64,000 nt of DNA from Neostapfia colusana. Lineage: Eukaryota; Streptophyta; Magnoliopsida; Poales; Poaceae. A model generated the notes under the pieces. That model saw only the letters and a list, made by a program, of their open reading frames with translations, did no database searches and was not told the origin of the DNA. Location of the stretch: the NCBI GenBank assembly GCA_030760725.1, contig JASWHV010000016.1, forward strand, positions 21,691,084-21,755,083, in the 5' to 3' direction. A program made the position numbers and the translations under genes. How positions within the stretch are numbered: the stretch's first letter is position 1; every line of letters starts with the position of its first letter. Below are positions 11,720-23,518 of the stretch, piece by piece.

Positions 11720-14700
11720 TGTCACACCTGGTTTTTCTGAAGAAACAACCAAGTGAATATCACATGTATGCCAGGATCATTTTCTCATACATGTGATGAC
11801 AAATAGTGAAGCATCATTTATTACAAGCCAGGTGTCGAATATAAATAAGTCTTACATCGCAAATGTCTCAATGAACACTAATGCTTCATCACAAGTAAAT
11901 AAACTAGCAGCGGAATATTATTCTTTAGGGCTCCATCACAGGCGTTGCCCGGGGGTCTTCATGAACCTAAAAACCTTCCTCGGGTCCAAAATCTTGGTCA
12001 TTATACACCACCTCATTATCTTGACCTGAGCAGCAATATAAACCAACAAATATGCAAGGTTGAGTACCAATGGTACTCAGCAAGTGTGGGAAAATTATAT
12101 CATGCATGGCTGGAACAAGGAGAGGTTGAACTCATGGTTAAAGCACTACGCAATTAATACCTATCACCTTAGCTTATTAAGCACCTACATCACTACACAG
12201 GTGAAATGGTCCCAATCTCCCATCCCATCATTGTGATCCAATAATCATAACATCATTACCATTGTTAAGCTCCCCGCTTAACTTCCAAAACTATCAATCC
12301 TCTAATCATGAATAAGTCCAGGTCGCTCTTAACCGTGAGCACGGCTGTCAAGACAGTTTTGACTCTGCAGAGTTTGTACCACTGTACCCACAAGTAGTGA
12401 TTTCATCCCCCGTTGCCGGGTGGACTAAAAGAACCTCCATTATGCCAGTGGCTACGATCCACATTCACACTTCCCAGGTGTGCGGCCAGGAGATCACTAC
12501 GAAGCCTTTACAAAGGGATTCCTGACGAGCGTGGGCCCACTGAGGTTTCACCCCTAACAGCATACAAGAGGCTCCAACCCCGCTGCAGTGGCCCCCTCTT
12601 GAGCCTTGCGGTTCATATGGTAGTCCAGCTGACACCTACTCCCCGCACCATCCAACACACCCATACTACGCCGGGGATACACCTAATTAATTGGCCAAGC
12701 TGCCCCATCTCAGCATGTGGTTGGCACTGTAAAGCCGGGTTACATGCTCCATGAACCGGTCCTTAGGATCCAGGCAAGTACTAAACACAAACCCAAGTCT
12801 CGTGCACCCAGCACACAACCAAAACATCCAACTTGCCTTGATCCCTACCTCTACATAACTCACAATAGCTCATTCAAGAGTATGGTAAAATAAACTGATG
12901 ATCTCATATCCCAAATATCCCATTCTAAGCATGGCTAAGCATATGCATGTAAATAAATGACATGACAAAATAAATCCCAACCCAAGCTTCAAGGAAACAA
13001 GGTAATGCAATTCTAGGGAAACTTCCTAGCATGAGTTTCATATTTAACTTGACAATGCAAATAATTCTATCTACACATCCTAGCATAGGATCAAAGTGGT
13101 CAAGGACACTTGCCTCCTTCTTGCTGCTCTTGAAATGGGTAGTCCTGATCTTGGAAAGGGTTAACTTGCTCTTGAACAGGTTCTACTTCATACCATCACA
13201 CATAGCAAAAGAAAAACAACAATCATAAGACATAGTTCACACTTCTACTTCATACAAACCACACATTCATATTTATAAAAGTTCTTTACCATTATATGTG
13301 TTGTGGTTACTTTATGTGTGTTAAGTTGTGGCTTGCATGCACTTTTAACCATGTATATATGATTCCTACTTTTGTGTCCACATTTATACTTACATACTAT
13401 TTATATGGGTTTCCAATAAATTTCTTATATTCAACTACTACACCTTTTTACTACCAAGTATGTAAGAAAAATATTTTTCTTCTCCATATGTGCCTTCATA
13501 ATTTCTATCAACCCTAAACTGAATTCTTTGTATTTTAGAAACTCCATTTATCATTTACTAGTTGCTATATTTTCAGATTTATATTCCTATGCATAATTGT
13601 GTATTTTATTATGAAATTAGTAATACACATCATCTAAACAGTATAGGTTCTGGTCCTAAATAATTTTAATAACATATTTTAACCTTGGCCTCTGATGTAA
13701 ACTATTTCATAATTATTTTCCCTATTTTTCTATAACTATTCTTTACTTAAAAATGTGTCCCTATACTAATAAATGTGAATAATAGATGAAACAGATTCAT
13801 TTCAGCCCAAAAATAGATTTTTATCTCACTCCAAAGTTTTCTAAGTACTGAGAAAGTTTTTAATTAATTTTGACAATTATGTTTGTCCCACTTTTTAATT
13901 TTTAAACACTAGTTACATATTCAATTTTCTAAATTAAATACTAAACAGGGCTAAAATAATGAATTCACCCATTACAGGGTCTATAATATTATTTTCATAA
14001 TTTCCAGGGGTCTAGCTACACTTATCAGAGGTGTTTTTCCTAATTTTTATTAAGTCCAGGGGCTAAAACTGATTTTTAAATGAATTTACATGATTTTCTG
14101 GAGTTCCAGGGGCTAGATCTGAAGTTTCCAGGGCTAGCTCTCAATTCCAGAGAACCCCAGGGGGTAGCACGTAAGAATTCCAGTCTTTATAACGCGGGGC
14201 TGACGTGGACCGTCCGATTTTAAACCGACGGCTGAGATTATAACATCGAACCTGTACGCGGGGTTTTAAAGTCTACCGTGCGATTTAAAATAAACGGCAC
14301 ACAAGCGGCCACGTCGCTCTGATCGAGCGCGGGCGGCGCTGCCGACGGCGCACGGCGGCGGGAGGCGGCGATCTCGCCGGAAAGTTTCGGATCCTCGAGA
14401 ATTCTGCCTAAAACTGTGATCTTATGGCATAGATCGGTAGAGGGGAGGTCAGGGATCTCACCTCGGGGGTTTTCTCGAGCTCGGGGGTCCTGGAAAGTGA
14501 TCGGCGGCGAGGTCCGAGGCAAAACCACGGCGAAGCTCGTCGGCGCTGGGTTTACACCGTAAGTCTTCGGGTTTTCTGCACCTGCAAAGTTCCCCGGAGG
14601 CGGTGGATCAAGACCAGCGAGTTAGATCAGAGTTTCCGAGCTTAGATCGGCCAGAATTCACCGGCGAAGTCTCGGTGCTCACCGGAGTGAAAATCGGCGA

Positions 14701-15143
14701 TCGCGTGAGAAAAACCGATCGGGGCTGGGGTTTTTATAGCCGGGGGAGGGCGGTGGGTCTGTTGCGATCGAGTTTGAGTCGTTTGGGACCAGAATTCGGG
14801 CTGCGGGACGCGGAAATCCGGTCGGTTGTGATCGGCGCGCGGGAGAGAGTCTGGGGTCGCGGGGTTAGGGATGACAGGTGGGTCCCACCTGTCTGTGAGA
14901 GACAGCGCGGCGCGCGCGGGGGCGGGCTGGCGCGGGGAAACTGGGCCGGCTGGCAGGTTTCGGCCCACTGGCCGGTTTTTTTTCCCGTTTCTCTTTTTCT
15001 TTTTCCATTTCTTTTCTGTTTTGAGTATAATTTGAATTCCAGTTTGAATTTGAATTTTTGCAAAACATGCAACACGTCCAAAAATTTTTAAATTCCCCTC
15101 TGAACATGGTTTAGAGTTTTGAATCAAAATTTGGGGTGTTACA
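11720..15143 (-). repeat. 5' LTR of element B
   Basis: Near-identical partner of 2480-5903, equal in length. Carries the promoter that drives the element: on the - strand a TATA motif (CTATAAAAACC, + about 14730-14742), then a CG-rich leader with several GTGAG donors. Most differences from its partner are C/T or G/A transitions, as expected of methylated plant repeats. Confidence 0.94.
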
Positions 15144-17436
15144 ATTGACCTTGCAGAAGTTGCGCGAGCATCAATTGTATGCCAAGCTCAACAAGTGTCA
15201 ATTTTGGCTAAAGGAAATATCTTTCCTAGGCCACATCATCTCCAAGGAAGGGGTATCGGTTGATCCTGGAAAGGTGAGAGATGTTCTAAAGTGGGACCAA
15301 CCGAGGAGCGTGAGGGATATTCGAAGTTTCCTTGGAATGGCAGGATACTATCGGCGCTTCATTAAAGACTTCTCTAAAATAGCAAAACCTATGACGGAGT
15401 TGCTAACGAAGGGGAAGATCTTTCAATGGACACAAGCCTGCCAAGAAAGTTTTGAGAAACTCAAGAAAAGGCTAACCACAGCACCAGTTCTGGTATTGCC
15501 AGACGTAAGCAAGAGCTTTGACATATATTGTGACGCATCCAGACAAGGGCTCGGGTGTGTACTCATGCAGGAAGGACAAGTGGTAGCCTATGCCTCACGA
15601 CAATTAAAGAAGCATGAGCTTAACTATCCTACACATGATTTGGAGTTAGCAGCAGTGGTGCATGCATTGAAGATTTGGAGACATTATATCCTTGGTCATC
15701 GATGTGAGATCTATACAGATCATAAAAGCCTCAAGTACATATTTACACAAACGAACCTGAATTTGAGGCAACGTCGATGGTTAGAACTCATCAAGGATTA
15801 TGATGTGGGAATCAACTACCACCTCGGGAAGGCCAATGTGGTCGCTGACGCATTGAGCAGAAAGGGAGCATGCCACCAACTCACGGTTCGGGAGCTACCA
15901 CCCGAACTACGTAAGGAGTTCGAACGGTTACACCTCGGATTCTTGAATAACATGGAAATGATGGAAATCCACTCCTCATTGGAGCAAGAAATAAGAAAGG
16001 GACAAGCAACGGACGAGGGGATCAAGGAGATCAAGGGAAGAATCCGACAAGGGATAGAAAAGGATTTCAAGGAGGATGAAAAGGGTACGCTTTGGCTAGG
16101 AAAAAGGATTTGTGTGCCAAATATAAGACACCTTCGCGACATGATATTGAAGGAGGCACATGATTCACCCTATTCCATACATCCAGGGAGCACCAAAATG
16201 TACAAGGACTTGAGAACTTGCTATTGATGGGATGGTATGAAGAGGGATATAGCCAAATACGTTGCCCTATGCGACACATGCCAACGGGTAAAAGCCGAAC
16301 ATCAAAAACCCGCTGGATTGTTGCAACCTTTGAAAATACCTGAATGGAAATGGGAGGACATCAGTATGGACTTTATTGTCGGATTGCCACGAACTCAGTC
16401 AGGATACGACTCCATCTGGGTCATTGTGGACCAGTTGACGAAAACTGCCCATTTTCTTCCGGTAAAAACCAGTTACAACGTTACACAGTTGGCAGAGTTG
16501 TACTTGGAGCAGATCGTGTGCCGTCATGGAGTTCCGAAGAGGATAGTCTCAGATCGAGGTTCCCAGTTTACCTCTAGATTCTGGAGGAAGCTGCAGAAAG
16601 CCATGGGTACACGACTGGATTTTAGCTCTGCCTTCCACCCACAAACAGATGGACAAACCGAAAGGACGAACCAAATTTTGGAAGACATATTGAGAGCTTG
16701 CGCCTTGAAATGTGGGCGTAGTTGGGATAGGAGTTTACCGTATGCCGAGTTCTCCTATAACAACATCTATCAAGCTAGCTTGAAGATGTCGCCTTTCGAA
16801 GCCTTATATGGTAGACGGTGTAGAACGCCACTGTTCTGGAACGAGACTGGAGAGAACCAGGTGTTTGGACCCGAAGTACTACAAGAGGCTGAAAAGCAAG
16901 TCCAAACGATACGGGAAAACTTAAAGGCTGCTCAGTCACGACAGAAAGGCTATGCGGACAATAGGCGTAGGAAGTTGACCTTTGAAGTAGGAGACTTCGT
17001 ATACCTTAAGGTATCACCTATCCGAGGCCAACGACTTTTTAACGTCAAAGGCAAACTAGCGCCTCGCTACATCGGACCATTTAAAATTTTGGACAAGCGA
17101 GGAGAAGTAGCCTATCAACTAGAGCTCCCAAACCATCTCTCCGACGTACATGACGTGTTTCATGTATCCCAGCTCAAGAAGTGCTTGAGAATGCCAGAGG
17201 AACAAGTGTCGATGGGAGAACTTGAACTTCAAGAGGACCTGACTTACGCAGAACACCCTGTCCGAATCTTGGACGTAAAGGAAAGGGTCACCCGAAACAA
17301 GGTGATTCGATGGTGCAAGGTACAATGGAGCCATCACACTGAAGCTGAAGCCACATGGGAGCGAGAAGAGGATATCAAGGCAGAATTTCCCCATCTATTT
17401 TCTACTAATGAATCTCGAGGACGAGATTCAATTTAA
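15144..17436 (+). pseudogene. RT thumb, RNase H and integrase of element A
   Basis: Resumes the Pol frame left at 2479, starting with the second ATTGA. Contents are the RT connection ([11 protein letters not shown]), RNase H ([38 protein letters not shown]), the integrase HHCC region, the DDE core (SDRGSQFTSRFW; Glu in GQTERTNQ), a basic C-terminal domain and a chromodomain-like end (SHHTEAEATWEREEDI). A TGA at 16225-16227 replaces the first Trp of the RYWW-like motif. The frame then continues in register to the TAA at 17434. Integrase itself has its catalytic residues, but no complete polyprotein can be made. Confidence 0.94.
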
Positions 17437-17448
17437 GGGGGGTAGATT
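17432..17448 (+). other. Polypurine tract of element A
   Basis: TTAAGGGGGGTAGA overlaps the stop codon of pol and ends at the LTR start TGTGACACCC at 17449. Primes plus-strand synthesis. Confidence 0.85.
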
Positions 17449-17599
17449 TGTGACACCCTCATCTCGGGTGTCAGCATATGTTCATGTTTTATGAAGAAGA
17501 AAAAAACATTTTAAGAAAAGAAGGAACAGAGACAAGTATCAAAAGGATAGCCAATAAAGCTCTCCGAGAACATCGAAGGCAACTCCCACGGCCAGCAGA

Positions 17600-18110
17600 C
17601 CACGTGGCGCATTTGGAGCTCATCCCCGAGAAATTTGGGAGAGGTCCACCGTTAAACTAGCTACGTGGCAGGCTCGGGGGTCACCTCCGCAATTGAAAAG
17701 AGGTCCGACCCTGTGGGACACGTGCTGCCCGCGGAGATAGCCTCTGCGGAAGAAGCAAAGGCATTTTTCATAAGACACGTGTCGTCCACGGAGCTAGTCC
17801 TCGCGGAAATCAGAGGACCATCCGCGCGGGATACGTGTCAATCTCGGAGCTCATCTCAGAGAAGTCCGGATCTATCGAACACGTGTCGCCACCGGAGCTT
17901 ATCACCGGAAGGTCCGTCGCAGCTAAACACGTGTCGACCTCGGGGCATGTCCCTGAGGAAAGGAGAGCGGAAAGACCGACACCCACACGTGGCGTGCGCG
18001 GAGCTCGTCTCCGAAGAAGAGGGAGGTCTCGATCGATTGACACGCGGCACAACCGGAGATTGTCTCTGCGGATGAGGAGATACCAGGCCCGGAGGACACG
18101 TGGAGCTTCC
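17600..18110 (+). repeat. G-box tandem array in the U3 of LTR A
   Basis: About ten degenerate units, each with ACGTG or a close variant at a spacing of 47-63 bp (cores near 17601, 17664, 17721, 17779, 17835, 17881, 17929, 17988, 18041, 18100). Seven contain the full CACGTG palindrome, several as CACGTGTC, the G-box/ABRE core bound by plant bZIP and bHLH factors. Units also share GGAGCTCRTCTCCG-like inverted segments. Confidence 0.75.
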
Positions 18111-18294
18111 GGAGCTCGTCATCAGGGAGGTAACGAGTTTTGGAGCAGTTGTTACGCGTAAGGACATCGGTACGCAACAGAAACTGATCTAAAATCCACG
18201 ATGGTTACCGAAGATAAGACGTCAGGATCTAACAAAGATCTGAATAAGACTCTTATTCGGGATCCGATCAGATTAGAACTCTTCTCTTCCCAAT

Positions 18295-18302
18295 TATAAA
18301 TA
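18295..18302 (+). promoter_or_regulatory. TATA box of LTR A
   Basis: TATAAATA, after the G-box array, followed by an A/C-rich leader. Transcription would start about 30 bp downstream. A matching TATAAATA occurs in the second copy near 48963. Confidence 0.65.
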
Positions 18303-20452
18303 GAACCCAAAACCTCTGGCCGAAACCACGAACTTCTCTTTCGACTCCTGAGCCGACGACTTAGAGCCCTAGCCCTAATTAGCCGAGCAAAACATCGCCG
18401 AAGCACAACAAGGGAGATCATCGGAGGAGAACCAAGCGATCTGAGGAGGACCTCGAAGACAAGAAGAGCGTGAGGTAGGACTTCAATACCACCTTACGAC
18501 ATCATGGTGTTCATCTCTTGCATCTGTTCTTCAATTCCTTTCGAACAGAAGCTTTCTCGTGGGCAGAACACTCGATGATCAGTTTGATCTAAAGACAAGA
18601 TCATCGCCACGTTCATCTTTGATCTGAACACCTCTGACCATGCAAGCCATGCAAGAACACCAGATCAATCTAATAGAACTAATTGTAGGATAGCATGCAT
18701 GTGCATCATCGCATCTAGTTTAGGGTTTGTGCATGATATTGATTGCTGTGAATTTGTGTGCACGTGAATCCTACATAGCAGGACAAACTCAAGAAGCTGT
18801 CTACGACGAGCTGCAGCAACAAGGTTTTGAGAGTCAAGAACAACCGGAACCGCAAGAACAAGGCAAGTGCAACTTGACCATGTTGATCCTATGTTTTGGG
18901 TAAAACTATTTTATTTTGCGAAAAAGGTGTGTGTGCTGAGTCAAACATGATGGGAAACCCTTTTTATAGGAGTTTACTAGTTTTGGTTGAACCACCCTTG
19001 TCGCCCGGGAAGTTTATGAGTCGGGTATGGTTTTTGCTTTATGCTTCGCTGAGTCCATGGGATTGGGAAGCGAGATAGATGTGTCTAGCTAACTGCACTC
19101 GTACTGATAATAAGTAATTGATGAGGCTAATGAACATGGATCGGAGGGGGATCTAGGCAAGCCTGGGTTTGTGAATGAGGTAGCATGAGACGGTGGTGTA
19201 CTTGCCGTAGATCTAAGGACCGGTTCATGCATGCACATGCCAGGATAACAGTGCCACCACAAGGCCAAGTATGGGTGCGGCTTAGCTGAGTAATTAGGTA
19301 AGTTGCTAGGTGTTATGGACTGTGGAAGGCGCGGGGAATGGGAGTCGAGTAAGAACTGCCCTGGGAACTGCATGGCACAAGAGGGGGCCCGTGGGTGGGA
19401 GAATTGGAGATTCTAGCCTGCCGGTGAAACCTTAGTGAGTCCATACATCTAGTAACCCCTTTGTAAAGGCTATTTTGTGATCTCTTGACCATACACCGAC
19501 GGATGTGTACTGGTATAATGGAGGTTCTGCAGTCGCCGACGGGTGACGAAATCACAAACTTGTGGGTAAAGAGGTGCAAACTCTGTAGAGTTATTAAAAC
19601 TATCATGATAGCCGAGCTTACGGTCACGAGCACCTGGCTAAACTGCCATGATTAGATGGGATGGTTACTAGGATGGTTATTGGAATGGTTATTGGGAAGG
19701 TTCTTGGTTATGGTTATGGGTTTGGTTATGGTTTGGTTTGGAATTGTTAAGTCTGGATGATGAAAGGGTTGCATGACTGGTGGGTCATGATATGAGATTG
19801 GTCTCGGTGCGAGACAAGGTTTTTTTTCATGAAGTGAGATGGTAGCGAATACGAGGAGGTATTCGTGAGTATGGGTAAAGGATTTGGTTAATGTGAGGAT
19901 GGAACATGGAAAGCGATGGAGGTATGTTGGTAATTTAATACATGCTGGGATTACATTCATCTAAAGTTAAGTTGTTGCTTTATCACGGTTTATAAATCTG
20001 CTTTTCTGCAAATGAGCCTTTTTATTACCTACCTTATTTAAGAGCTGCATATCATGTGTTATTCCCGCACTTGCTGAGTACATCATTGTACTCAACCTTG
20101 CATTATTATTTCTTCATCAGCAGCAGGAGAAACCTATTATGAAGATCAAGTGGAACATTATGGCGTGTGATCTGTTCTCAACCTTGCCTGTGGAGGGAGT
20201 AGAGATGAAGCCACTTCTGCTTAGTTTTGCTTCCGCATTTAAATAAAGATTTCCGCTGCGTAGAAATAATACTTCCGCTGTGAGCATGAGTCCAAGACTC
20301 ATTAGGTGTTGTAATAAACTCTGTTATTCATGGTAATATATATAATCTGAATTCAGTTTGTGGAACGTATGTATATGTGTGATGAACATCCTGGGCACAC
20401 ATATGCATTAGTTCTCGGTTCCGTGGTTTTCCACAGGATTGAGGGCGTCACA

Positions 20453-20936
20453 CCTCACCCCCTCCGTAGAGGTGAGTTCCGAAGGGGCCGCGTGTTTAGC
20501 GAGGCCGGGCCTCCCCTCTCCTCAGAGGCGAGCCCCGGGCCTGCCACGTGGCCAGCAGTGCCGGACCTCACACCCTCCGTAGGGGTGAGCTCCGAAGGCC
20601 CCACGTGTCCAGCGGGGCCAGGCCTCCCCTCTCCTCAAAGGCGAGCCCCGGGCCAACCACGTGGCCAGCAGTGCCGGGAGCGCCTGGGTCATCTCTTGCG
20701 CCGATGGCCCCGTCCTCATGGGGCTGAAGCCGAGAGGCACTAGAGAAGACTCCGCCTAGCCAACGAAGTCCCAGACTTCCTAGGCCTCGACGGTCCGTAA
20801 AGCCCGGAGTTGCTCCACCTCCTGACGAGCCGCCAGCAGGGGACTAAAGGAGTTTTCAAGAAAGTGCGCGGGGTAGAAAAGGAGAAGGCCTCACCCACGG
20901 GATCGTTATCTCCCCCGAGGTGGGCCCGGGGACCAC
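20453..20936 (+). mobile_element. 3' internal remnant of a Tat-lineage gypsy element (F1)
   Basis: Starts with about four GC-rich units of 56-57 bp holding CACGTGG/CACGTGTCC (20453-20690). These are followed by 20690-20860, which resembles the 3' end of the antisense ORF at 54914-56683 (GGGGCTGAAGCCGAGAGG and GCTCCACCTCC matches) but with deletions. It ends in a purine-rich GTGGGCCCGGGGACCAC tract before the LTR. A heavily deleted copy of the type preserved at 54430-58258. Confidence 0.65.
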
Positions 20937-22034
20937 TGTGGGTACCCTCAGTACCGGGTACCCCCGCGCATAGGAGAAAAACCGCCTAAGGACCTCGCCG
21001 CCTTCGTGGGGGCGAGCTCCGAAGGCGCCACGTGTCTAGCGGGGTCGGGCCTCCCCTCTCCTCAGAGGCGAGCCCCGGGCCTGCCACGTGGGCAGCAGAG
21101 CCGGGCCTCGCCGCCTTCGTAGGGGCGAGCTCCGAAAGCGCCATGTGTCAAGCGGGGCTGGGCCTCTCCTCTCCTCAGAGGCGAGCCCCCGGCCAGTCAC
21201 GTGGCCAGCAGAGTCAGGCCTCGCCGCCTTCGCAGGGGCGAGCTCCGAAGGCGCCATGTGTCCAGTGGGGTCGGGCCTGCCCTCTCCTCAGAGGCGAGCC
21301 CCGGGCCAGCCACTTGGCCAGCAGTGTCGGACCTCACGCCCTCCGCAGGGGTGAGCTCCGAAGGCGCCACGTGTCCTGCTGCCCACCCCGGCTCGGTACG
21401 CAACAGGAGTAAAGGCACGCCATGCCGTTTCCGATCAAGACATTCAAGACCCGCGCTTTCCTAAGGCGCGGAGACGCGGCGCACGCCCTTGTTAGGTGGC
21501 ACTGTGACCAGTCGCGTCACAGTTAAGACGAGCATACCATGTCAGAAGCTGTTGGCCAATAGCTACGGTGACAAGACATTCCCTGTCGTCCTTGCCATCA
21601 TCAACCACTACGCCTAGCCTGCGGCACGGGCAGGACGGCAGGACGACGACTAAGAAGCCATTGCCAGAGACAACTACCAGCATTCACTGCAAGATATGTT
21701 AGATGGCAGGAAATCTCCCCTGGGGCCACCTGTCGGGCCCCGGGGCCCGCCTTGTAAGCCGCCCTAGCCTTGAAGTATAAAAGACTCGGGTTGGCAACGT
21801 TGCAAGGGGTTGGCGACCCAGCCAACTCATCCTCATACGCGAGCAAGCAATGCACCAAGCACTCCCGTGGACGTAGGGTTTTACGCTCCGGTGGCCCGAA
21901 CCACGTAAAAATCCTTGTGTCAATCCTCTCACAACTAAAGTGACCTCCCGAGAGAACTAGCCCCTCCGAAAAAGAACCTCGGCAGGTTTCTCCTGAAGTA
22001 GGCCCGGGGGAAGTGTCGACGACACACTTCGACA
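20937..22034 (+). repeat. 3' LTR of Tat-lineage element F1
   Basis: Begins TGTGGGTACCC and ends CACTTCGACA, 1098 bp. It matches the LTR at 57134-58258 in its start, tandem units (21000-21380), the GGACGTAGGGTTTTACGCTCCGG block and its end. Cores CACGTG/CATGTG recur every 56-57 bp. The TATA-like TATAAAAGACTCGGG is at about 21776. Confidence 0.78.
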
Positions 22035-22735
22035 TTCACCGTAATGGTGCGCGGACGGGGGTTGGAGGCGTGCGGTGTGCGCCATGCTTCCGAGGAAGGC
22101 GCAATCCTTCAATGCTTGGCCTGGCAGGGTTCCTTCCTCTTTACTCATTGACCATCTGCCCATTGCTCGTCGGAGTGACGTGCGGGCGGATGGCCCCCGA
22201 GACACGCGTCTCCACTAGAGCCGTCTTGAGGAGTAGTGGGCGGTCCGGAGTTGTTGGGCACGCAGTAGGACCGGAGACCTCTCACGCTAGAGGTCGCATC
22301 CAGAGCTACAAGACACGTGGCACATTTGGAGCCTCCCCCAGGGGGGAAGGTACTCCGTTGCTGCCCACGTGGCAGCACCGGAGGCCTCCATGCTAGAGGT
22401 CGGATCCGGAGGTGCAGGACACATGGCACCTCTAGAGCCCTCTCTGGTTGGTGGGTGTAACTCGGAGGTTCCAGGCACGTGGTAGTGTCGGAGTTCTCCT
22501 TGGTGGAGAATGGTGTCCGACACTACTGGACACATGTCGGTCCCCGAGCCACCCCACGACCGGTCTTCAGGCTCGGAGCTCGAAGATATGTTGCGACCCT
22601 GGGACAACCCATGGGGCCCAGAGCGCGTGGCTTACGCTGGGGCCCGTCTAAGCTGGGAAGGCAGGGCTCAGGTGCTTTTTATGATTTTATCCACTACGCA
22701 GGGGTACCCGGTTCGCAGGGTGGTTGAGAGAATGA
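22035..22735. repeat. GC-rich LTR-like fragment with CACGTGG units
   Basis: Follows the Tat LTR. It has five units of about 50-60 bp with CACGTGGCA or CACATGGCA cores (near 22312, 22362, 22420, 22476, 22530), of a composition like the neighbouring LTRs but not alignable by eye to them. No coding region recognised. Probably U3 of another LTR family, ends undefined. Confidence 0.45.
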
Positions 22736-23518
22736 AGACTGTGAGTTTCAAGAACAATTAAATCAAGCAGATCTATGAAAGAAAATAACTTCAAGCTTGT
22801 CTCAGAAAAAAGCCTCCTGTTTCTTTTCATGCAGTGTGCTTGCACAAGTGTAGTACATTATGCTGACTAGAGAATTAGCAACAGTAAGGTTCCTAATACG
22901 TCTTCAAAGCATTGAATTTGACTTTCATATATGGGATGGTTAAAATGGTGTGAATGAGAAACATATATCTTTTTGCATAGGTACTCAAGCGCTGAGCTCA
23001 AAACATAACAAATTTAACTATGGATTGAGGTGAATTACGATTTACTGAAAAAAAGCAACGGGAATTATGAATCCAGTTGAAACAGTTGATTTTCAGTAGT
23101 ATGGGGCACATGACATTATGTTATTCCAAGATTGACAATAGAAATATATACATGATGGCAAGGCTCAATGTGAGAAAAAGCAAATAAATGATATCTGCTT
23201 GCAGGTGAAATATTGGATCTAAATGTTTGAGGAAACAAATTGATTCTGGTATTTTACCATACATAATGAACCAAATGCTGCTTGGTTCCTGTCGCACAAA
23301 GAATGTTACAATTTTTAAAACGGCCGGTTAATAAATAAAACTCATTATTTGTGGTCTCGTGGGCCTTTTTCTCACAAATGTATAGCAGTTCCGTTTTGGA
23401 GCGTTCTGATCGTGTACATATAAAGAGGCCCAGCAGGATGCATGGACGTGTCTCGCGAGAGCTCTATGCTCCGTTCCCGTGCAGGGCCCAGCAACTATAT
23501 ACGTCGAACAAAAAACAG
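22736..23518. other. Intergenic, nothing recognised
   Basis: AT-rich, apparently single-copy sequence between the LTR fragments and the inverted-repeat element. I see no gene, RNA or repeat structure. Confidence 0.5.

Larger units (their letters stand above)
2480..15143 (-). mobile_element. Complete Ty3/gypsy chromovirus-type element B, nested in A
   Basis: A 12664-bp LTR retrotransposon inserted in antisense orientation into the RT of element A. LTRs 11720-15143 (5') and 2480-5903 (3') are both 3424 bp, start TG and end CA, and are flanked by ATTGA. The internal part has a PBS for initiator tRNA-Met, an extra ORF before gag, one gag-pol frame and a polypurine tract. By eye the two LTRs differ at about 30 substitutions plus a few 1-bp indels, roughly 0.9 percent, so the insertion is recent. 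The integrase ends in a chromodomain-like tail (…EEEATWEREDEL…), as in the Tekay/Del chromoviruses. Two nonsense codons break pol, so it is probably non-autonomous. Confidence 0.95.
17449..20452 (+). repeat. 3' LTR of element A (3004 bp)
   Basis: Begins TGTGACACCC and ends GGGCGTCACA, imperfect inverted ends with TG...CA. The U3 part has an array of about 55-bp units with CACGTG (17600-18110). A TATAAATA box is at 18295-18302. The rest is a long transcribed region with a spliced-frame candidate (18782-18862 joined to 20127-20170) and a hairpin at 20075-20094. The 5' partner lies left of the window, so TSD and age cannot be judged. A truncated second copy is at 48121-49611. Confidence 0.88.

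Noticed and set aside
20690..20860. Possible host exon between GC-rich repeats
   Set aside because: It matches the 3' end of the Tat antisense ORF with small deletions, so it is retroelement sequence.
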